16,505 bases of DNA from CAZGAH01 sp964523295. Lineage in GTDB: Bacteria > Desulfobacterota > Desulfovibrionia > Desulfovibrionales > Desulfovibrionaceae. Where the stretch lies: assembly GCA_964523295.1 (NCBI GenBank), contig CAZGAH010000094.1, positions 1 through 16,505 on the forward strand. The letters run 5' to 3'. The notes under the pieces were generated by a model. That model was not told the origin of the DNA. It did no database searches and saw only the letters and a program-made list of their open reading frames with translations. The position numbers were made by a program, and so were the translations under genes. Below are positions 14,907 through 16,505 of the stretch, piece after piece; position 1 is the first letter of the stretch, and every line of letters starts with the position of its first letter.

Positions 14907-14938
14907 TTGCATAAAGCTGGGAAAGTGATACATACAAT
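14907..14938 (+). promoter_or_regulatory. Candidate galU promoter
   Basis: TTGCAT (14907-14912) is followed after 16 nt by TACATA (14929-14934), with TACAAT overlapping at 14933-14938. It lies in the most AT-rich part of the 191-nt glmM-galU interval. A second, weaker pair is TTGACG near 14830 with TAAACA. CTGTCGGC and GCCGACAG (around 14845 and 14884) form an inverted repeat between them. Tentative. Confidence 0.3.
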
Positions 14939-14993
14939 GCAACAGGCCTGAGAATACGCCGGCTCTGGCCATCATCGTCAAGGAGCGCTGACC

Positions 14994-15678
14994 ATGCAGA
15001 TCAAGAAGGTCGTCATACCTGTCGCCGGTTGGGGTACCCGCTCGCTGCCTGCAAGCAAGAACGTTCCCAAGGAAATGCTGCCCGTCTACAACAAGCCGGT
15101 CATTCAATACGTTGTCGAAGAGGCCATCGAATCCGGCATTACAGATGTCATTTTTGTTACGAATCAGAATAAAACCATTATTGAAGATCATTTCGACTAC
15201 AACCTCTCGCTGGAAACCGTCCTCGAACGCGCCGGAAAGCTGGAGATGCTCCAGACCGTCAGGGCGGTCGCCGAGATGGTCAACATCATTTCCGTGCGGC
15301 AAAAACGCCAGCTCGGCCTGGGCCACGCCGTGCTCTGCGCCAAGGAAGTCGTCAAGAACGACCCCTTTGCCATCATGGTCGGCGACGATCTCATGTTCGG
15401 CATGGAGGCCGGCATCAAGCAGCTCGTTACCGTGGCCGCCTCGGAGCGTCTGCCGGTCATCGGCGTCATGGAAGTTCCTCCGGACAAGGTCAGCCGCCAC
15501 GGCATCACCCAGGGCGAAGAATCCGCCCCCGCCATGTACCGCGCCCCCGATCCCGTGGAAAACCGACGCCGGGGACTGGGTGGAGTACCTCACGGCCAAC
15601 ATCTACTTTGCCCTGCAGGATGAAAATTTGCGCTACGAGCTGGTGGCCAAACTCAAGGAGTACCTGCACCTCGAATAA
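14994..15678 (+). pseudogene. galU: UTP-glucose-1-phosphate uridylyltransferase, internal deletion and frameshift
   Basis: GalU makes UDP-glucose from UTP and glucose-1-phosphate. ATG 14994 with AAGGAG (14980-14985). Residues 1-189 are clean GalU: GWGTRSLPASKNVPKEMLPV (12-31), RQKRQLGLGHAV (102-113), VGDD (129-132), up to DPVE, where the family continues K-P (the VEKP motif that holds the substrate Lys). Here the frame changes: VEN, then unrelated residues to a TGA at 15621-15623. A second frame resumes at 15565 with DAGDWVEYLTANIYFALQDE and ends normally at TAA 15676-15678. The two parts total about 226 residues against roughly 290 for the family, so about 65 codons are missing, including the EIQLTDAI region. 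As written the product lacks essential active-site parts. A misassembly in this draft could cause the same picture. Confidence 0.85.
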
Positions 15679-15807
15679 CCGCGGCCCGGTCGTGGCCGTC
15701 AACTGCCGGGGGTCCGCATTCAGGCGGATTCCCGGCCGCGAATTTCCAGACCCCCGCAACCTGCTGCCCGGCGTTGCAGAATACCGGTTTACGTCCCGCT
15801 TCCCCGT

Positions 15808-16505
15808 ATGCCCCCTCATTGGCGTGTCGCTCTGCTGAGCCCCCACTACGCAACGCTCGATTACGCGCTGCCCGACTATTTCCCCCGCACGGCGTGGAAA
15901 CCCGGACAGCGGGTCCTGGTGCCCCTGGGCAACTCGCTGCGTCTCGGGCTGCTCCTTGGCGAGGGCAACGAGCCAGGCGAGGAGACCGGCGCAACCGCGA
16001 CCACGGAGGCCACCCCCGGCTACACCCTGCGCCCGCTGCTCTGGCCGGTGGACCGCGAGCCGCTGTTGCCGGCGCAATATCTGGAGCTTGCCGAGCAGCT
16101 TGCCCGACGCCAGCTGCGTACCGTTGGCAGCATTCTCGGCTCCGTGCTCCCTCTGGGTATTCGCAGCGCGCGTTTCACCTTCCGCTGCGCAGCCGGGCGT
16201 CGCTCTAAATCCCTGACTCCGGCAACGCTGAAACAGTGTTCCGAGCCCGAATTCCAGACCCTGGCCGCGGCCTGGCTGGCCGGAGATATGACGGTCAAGG
16301 AAAAGGCGATAACCGAGCGGCAGTCCTATCGCTTGACCCGGGATCCGCCCTGGCCCGTGCGTCCGGCAGCCGTTCGCCAGATCGCCGTGCTCGAATACCT
16401 CCTGGATCGTGGCCGGAGTGATCGTGAGCTGCTGCTGAAAACACTCGGCGCCGAGTACGCCGCGAGCCTGTCCGCGCTGCTCTCCTGCGGGCTCGTGGCA
16501 CCGTG
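15808..16505 (+). CDS. priA: Primosomal protein PriA (replication restart helicase), N-terminal part
   Basis: Open from ATG 15808 through the window end: 232 codons plus two bases, with no stop. The start WRVALLSPHYATLDYALPDY, then WKPGQRVLVPLGNSLRLGLLLGE, is the PriA 3'-DNA-binding domain (about 1-105 of the usual 730-800 residues). A winged-helix-like segment follows (around 165-230). The helicase motifs and zinc-binding cysteines lie beyond the window. PriA rebuilds the replisome at stalled forks. No good ribosome site precedes the ATG, so the start is less certain than the family. It follows galU by 129 nt, an order I recall from Desulfovibrio genomes. The interval contains a TCCGC/GCGGA hairpin but no T-run. 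Confidence 0.88.
   Translation, partial: MPPHWRVALLSPHYATLDYALPDYFPRTAWKPGQRVLVPLGNSLRLGLLLGEGNEPGEETGATATTEATPGYTLRPLLWPVDREPLLPAQYLELAEQLARRQLRTVGSILGSVLPLGIRSARFTFRCAAGRRSKSLTPATLKQCSEPEFQTLAAAWLAGDMTVKEKAITERQSYRLTRDPPWPVRPAAVRQIAVLEYLLDRGRSDRELLLKTLGAEYAASLSALLSCGLVAP

Noticed and set aside
13159..14937. Long minus-strand open frame (about 592 codons) over glmM
   Set aside because: Fully antisense to glmM, whose catalytic motifs are all intact; codon-bias shadow.
15621..15623. TGA in galU as a selenocysteine codon, since selC is present
   Set aside because: The frame leaves GalU homology about 20 codons before this TGA, and the matching C terminus is in another frame; deletion plus frameshift explains it better.
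1..16505. CRISPR array, rRNA, replication origin or prophage genes
   Set aside because: No regularly spaced repeats, rRNA signatures, DnaA-box clusters or phage structural genes were seen.

Overview
The window is G+C-rich chromosomal DNA, most likely from a Desulfovibrionales-type sulfate reducer (Desulfovibrio or a relative). The main reason is the gene order ftsH-folP-cdaA-cdaR(ybbR)-glmM-galU-priA, which I recall as typical of that group. A selenocysteine tRNA and a large zinc-binding chemoreceptor fit the same picture. The sequence is a draft: two 10-N placeholders (1965-1974 and 4050-4059) each interrupt a gene, and in both cases the placeholder length breaks the reading frame, so 10 is not the true gap size.

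Layout. 1-695 is the right end of a decayed IS66-family insertion sequence with a frameshifted transposase. 859-3280 (minus) is a methyl-accepting chemotaxis protein with two CZB zinc-binding domains in tandem on the periplasmic side, a chain of HAMP-like segments, a signalling hairpin and a C-terminal CheR-tether-like pentapeptide. 3707-6258 (plus, divergent) holds a GAF-like N-terminal fragment, a gap, then two degenerate GGDEF domains and a TPR array. 6407-8145 is a coupled two-gene unit: an AAA_15/ABC-type ATPase and a small protein with PD-(D/E)XK nuclease-like motifs. The second gene is much AT-richer than its surroundings. The unit lies just beyond the 3' end of selC (8460-8553, minus), a classic island insertion site. 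It is the best candidate here for an undescribed system, probably anti-phage or anti-plasmid.

8718-16505 is the housekeeping block. FtsH (membrane protease) is followed without a gap by FolP (folate synthesis), CdaA (c-di-AMP synthesis), the YbbR/CdaR regulator and GlmM (first committed step towards UDP-GlcNAc). The first four genes abut or overlap and are probably one transcript. GlmM follows after 120 nt, so cell-wall precursor supply and c-di-AMP signalling are genetically linked, as in Firmicutes. galU (UDP-glucose pyrophosphorylase) follows but appears broken by an internal deletion of roughly 65 codons. The window ends inside priA (replication restart helicase).

Points that stand out: the ATPase-nuclease pair beside selC, the tandem periplasmic CZB receptor, an FtsH in which the third zinc ligand Asp is replaced by Val, the damaged galU, and the suspicious scaffold join in the GGDEF/TPR gene.
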